A stretch of DNA of 24,997 nucleotides, taken from Bdellovibrio sp. GTDB taxonomy: Bacteria; Bdellovibrionota; UBA1018. How positions within the stretch are numbered: the first letter of the stretch is position 1; the number at the start of each line of letters is the position of its first letter. Where the stretch lies: positions 1 through 24,997 of the forward strand of contig JACRAO010000232.1 of assembly GCA_016213345.1 (NCBI GenBank), given 5' to 3'. Below, in pieces: positions 22,722 through 24,997 of the stretch. Under the pieces are notes generated by a model. That model saw only the letters and a list, made by a program, of their open reading frames with translations. It did not search any database and was not told the origin of the DNA. The position numbers and the translations under genes are program-made.

Positions 22722-23134
22722 GTAAAAGACACTTAGCAAGAGAAATTGCTTTACAAATTCTTTATGGTTATGACCGACAAGGGATCACTGAGATCAAAGA
22801 TCCCAAAGAGTTAGATGAGCATTTTCAATATTTTAGGGTTCCTCCAGATATACAACCATTTTCATCACAACTAGTTACAGGAACATTGCAAAATATAGTG
22901 CAAATTGATCAAATACTGGATCGAAATCTCAAGAAGTGGAAAATACAAAGACTCTCACCTGTTGATCGTTGTATTTTAAGAATGGCTGTGTACGAAATGA
23001 AATATATGCCAGAAATTGACGTTGGCATCACCATTAATGAAGCAGTGGAGCTTGCAAAACAATTTGGCACTGAAGAATCATACGGGTTTGTAAATGGAAT
23101 CCTAGACGAAGCAACTAGAGATAAGGTGAATTAA
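22718..23134 (+). CDS. nusB: Transcription antitermination factor NusB
   Basis: 138 residues, usual size. It starts with TTG at 22718 overlapping the nrdR TGA (TTGA), so it is translated by coupling. NusB binds the boxA RNA with S10 and stops early termination in rRNA operons. Signatures: KRHLAREIALQILYGYDRQG, PVDRCILRMAVYEMKYMPEI, VGITINEAVELAKQFGTEES and YGFVNGILDEATRD. It ends the glyA-nrdR-nusB operon. Confidence 0.96.
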   Translation: MSKRHLAREIALQILYGYDRQGITEIKDPKELDEHFQYFRVPPDIQPFSSQLVTGTLQNIVQIDQILDRNLKKWKIQRLSPVDRCILRMAVYEMKYMPEIDVGITINEAVELAKQFGTEESYGFVNGILDEATRDKVN

Positions 23135-23158
23135 AAATTTAGGAACTTTGCTCTGTCC

Positions 23159-23241
23159 TTTCCGCACACAATGTTCATATAACTCTATGTGCTGAAAATA
23201 AGAAAAAAATTTGTTGTTTCCGCACACAGAGTTGATATACT
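23159..23241. repeat. Imperfect direct repeats (25-26 bp, spacing 58)
   Basis: Copies at 23159-23184 and 23217-23241 share the 12-mer TTTCCGCACACA and then GTT and ATATA blocks. The unit could be an operator or promoter element; its second copy overlaps a -10-like TATACT. Confidence 0.65.
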
Positions 23242-23398
23242 GTATTCATAATGTTAAAAAAGTACTAATCAGTCTCTATGGACCAGATGATTCACTAAAA
23301 GCGACTGAATATTTTCACCAATACATAACGTTAGATCATCTGCTATAGTCATTGATATATTGACAAAATAGATATTAGTTTACAGTAACCGTTCTGTA

Positions 23399-23427
23399 AC
23401 AGTAACTGTCCTGTCTACAGTGACTGT
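23399..23427. promoter_or_regulatory. Two 11-bp palindromes, operator-like
   Basis: ACAGTAACTGT (23399-23409) and ACAGTGACTGT (23417-23427) are both perfect palindromes about a central base, with centres 18 bp apart. Together with CAGTAACC at 23383 they form a cluster of CAGTAAC-type units. Such repeated dyads suit a dimeric regulator; in RNA the two would pair with each other with one mismatch. Confidence 0.55.
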
Positions 23428-23515
23428 AACCGTAACGTAGAACAGATTTCTGTTTTTTTAACACTTTGCGTTCTTATTTCTTCAACAAAAGTTACGGGGA
23501 CCGAAAATAGTGTAA

Positions 23516-24221
23516 AACTTTAGACCTACAAGTCAAGCTTTGCGACTTGAACTAAAAAGTCTACTTTCTGACGAAGTACCATTGGTAAAACTAAAGGCAG
23601 CTTCCAAGCTGATTCAAATGGACGCAAACAATAATGACAATTACAATAATGACGCGATTGTTTTACTCTTGAGGTATTTGCAGGATTCAGATCAGAAGAA
23701 ATGTCCCTATTCACTTAGCTCTTTTGCTAAACCGTACAAAAAACACTACTCCAGAAGAAAAGTTAAAGTTAAAAAAAAATCTTTTAACATCGATCCAAAT
23801 ATGGGTCAAACACATGCATAGATTGGCTACAGAAATCGCTCGTGGAGGCGTACATGATTTTGATAGCTTTGATGATTTAGCGCCTTATTACTTTTATCCG
23901 TCTGTTACTTATGTTACGGCTGGACTAGGAATGCTTTTGTCAAATGGTGATAATTCAGAAGGTATAGATCCAAATCAATTAAAAGATTTGAAAAAGCAGA
24001 TTTCAATACTACTGCTGAATTTATTTCAGGAAAAAAATTTGGCCTTTTTACCAATGGGCGGAGAAAATTACAACGCGACTTCATATTTTTCTTCACTTGG
24101 ATATTCAAATCCCTTTGCTGGTTTAGCACTTTTGCCTCTCATCGAAAAAGGCTGTATATTTGATATCCCTCCAAAATCCACGCTTGGTATTCTAAATATT
24201 AATGATTCTAGACTGAAGTGA
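23516..24221 (+). pseudogene. HEAT-like gene with a frameshift
   Basis: The first frame, open from 23516, reads LRLELKSLLSDEVPLVKLKA, then ASKLIQMDANNNDNYNND and AIVLLLRYLQDSD, a HEAT-like start. The second frame is open from 23673 and continues as VPIHLALLLNRTKNTTPEEK, then IWVKHMHRLATEIARGGV and YYFYPSVTYVTAGLGMLL. The first frame stops at 23821, so a one-base (+1) shift falls between about 23673 and 23818, near runs of A. The N-terminus lacks a convincing start (TTG at 23540 at best), so the gene may also be truncated at its 5' end. Function unknown. Sequence error is possible. Confidence 0.5.
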
Positions 24222-24230
24222 TACAACGAG

Positions 24231-24997
24231 TTAGTAATCAGACCCAGAAAGTTTTAACTCATCTTGTATAAGAAATATTCTAGATAAAAGCATGGCCCAG
24301 AGAAAAGCATCTGGATTAGTTTGCAGAGCTTGGTTGTCAGATTCTTGAAATTGATCTTTCATTTCTTGTTCAACCAACGAGTAAAGCACTGTTAGTGATT
24401 TTGAAATTTGTGCACCCAACTCAGACACTGGTGGGCTATCTTTGCATAGAGTAGAGTTTGTAATTTGCATCTCCCCTGCACGAACTTCGCTATCTAACTC
24501 TAAATATCTCTTTTGATTCTTTAACAAACCTTCTTCTAAGATCTCTTTTATAGACTTGCACCGGTAATACTGTGAAAATATTTTGCAGTTCTTTATATTT
24601 ATTTCATCTACACGATCGCAACCCGGAGTAACTTCTCTTTCTTTTAACATTTGATCCAATAAGTTTAATTGAAAAGGTTCTATAGGAGCAGCATTTCTTT
24701 TTTCAAAAATCAGGTGTTCAGATACATATACTGCAGCATGATATTCGAGCCCGTCTGGATCAGTAGGTTTAATCATAATCAGATCACCCGGATGAGGCTT
24801 TTCTGAAGAAAGCACTTTTCGACAAAGTGGGCTATTCAAATAAAACTCGATTTCTCCCAAATCACTGTACCTGAATGCGGATGTAAATCCGCTCATAACA
24901 AGTGCAGTGTTAAAACAATTTGACGATCCACGGACTACTCCACTTCCATGGTGTTTGGCAACAAAATCTGGAACCAAATTATTTAGTATAATAAAAT
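24231..24997 (-). CDS. NlpC/P60-like cysteine peptidase, 5' end outside window
   Basis: The frame stays open to the right edge, so the N-terminus, and probably a signal peptide, lie beyond; 248 residues run from a TTG at 24977. VRGSSNCFNTALVMSGF supplies the Cys of a papain-like fold, KPHPGDLIMIKP is the usual loop, and LEYHAAVYVSEHLIFEKRN carries the His. The order Cys, GD-hydrophobic, His fits NlpC/P60 or CHAP-like amidases that cut peptidoglycan or gamma-glutamyl peptides. The C-terminal 130 residues are helical and unrecognised. Convergent with the broken HEAT-like gene, only 9 nt apart. Confidence 0.6.
   Translation of the reverse strand, partial: FIILNNLVPDFVAKHHGSGVVRGSSNCFNTALVMSGFTSAFRYSDLGEIEFYLNSPLCRKVLSSEKPHPGDLIMIKPTDPDGLEYHAAVYVSEHLIFEKRNAAPIEPFQLNLLDQMLKEREVTPGCDRVDEINIKNCKIFSQYYRCKSIKEILEEGLLKNQKRYLELDSEVRAGEMQITNSTLCKDSPPVSELGAQISKSLTVLYSLVEQEMKDQFQESDNQALQTNPDAFLWAMLLSRIFLIQDELKLSGSDY

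Larger units (their letters stand above)
23135..23515. other. 381-nt gap with repeats and palindromes after nusB
   Basis: No gene fits. Contents, in order: two imperfect direct copies (23159-23184, 23217-23241) starting TTTCCGCACACA and ending in GTT-x-ATATA-CT, 58 bp apart; the second contains a -10-like TATACT with TTGTTT at a 16-bp spacing. CAGATGAT near 23286 and ATCATCTG near 23334 form an 8-bp inverted repeat. Next, a paired palindrome block at 23399-23427, and finally ACAG-ATTT-CTGT with a T-run (23442-23459), a weak terminator. It may be a small RNA locus or an operator-rich leader. Confidence 0.4.

Overview
The window is AT-rich, densely packed bacterial DNA on both strands. Several traits point to a Gram-negative bacterium, probably of the Bdellovibrionota or another former deltaproteobacterial line: an LptE-type outer-membrane lipoprotein gene beside holA, a DciA-type helicase-loader gene, a GYF/PilZ protein, a sigma-54-type promoter, and several large secreted proteins I cannot place. 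This placement is inference from gene content; no marker in the window decides it.

Layout. 1-118: the end of rpsT (ribosomal protein S20). 198-1625 (-): a secreted protein of unknown function. 1696-3237 (-): a small accessory block with a DUF4160/DUF2442 pair and a zeta-toxin-like kinase followed by an overlapping 58-residue basic protein; both cassettes end in the same 24-bp hairpin-forming sequence. 3283-4893 (-): lptE-holA, divergent from dciA (4948-5244, +). 5245-9126 (-): an overlapping operon of a two-TM sensor-like protein, alanine racemase, an MlaF-type ABC ATPase interrupted by an in-frame amber codon, and a GYF/one-TM protein. 9125-10825 (+): nadB. 10798-13101 (-): a 767-residue secreted low-complexity protein. 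13373-13792 (+): a HEAT-repeat protein. 13822-14449 (-): a RelE/HigB-like toxin broken by UGA, with an intact XRE antitoxin and a palindromic operator. 14492-16805 (-): a GYF-GYF-PilZ protein, an alpha/beta hydrolase and a frameshifted unknown gene. 17063-18379 (+): a vWA-like lipoprotein with a sigma-54-type promoter and structured leader. 18377-18645: a 269-bp nested perfect inverted repeat. 18650-20455 (-): gamma-glutamyltranspeptidase. 20569-20820 (+): a small secreted protein. 20923-23134 (+): glyA-nrdR-nusB. 23135-23515: a repeat-rich gap. 23516-24221 (+): a frameshifted HEAT-like gene. 24231-24997 (-): an NlpC/P60-like protein running off the edge.

Functionally the housekeeping genes cover replication (holA, dciA, nrdR), cell envelope (lptE, alr, mlaF), one-carbon and NAD metabolism (glyA, nadB), glutathione or gamma-glutamyl peptide breakdown (ggt) and transcription antitermination (nusB). 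The accessory part is toxin-antitoxin modules and secreted proteins. Four genes appear broken (mlaF, the RelE-like toxin, 14492-14952, 23516-24221), two by single nonsense codons and two by frameshifts. That means recent gene decay, recoding, or assembly error. UAG and UGA both also end intact genes here, so a changed genetic code is not the explanation. The most unusual items are the amber codon just before Walker A of mlaF, the nested inverted repeat, the sigma-54 leader with an ATGA-overlapping mini-ORF, and the zeta-type toxin with a downstream overlapping partner.
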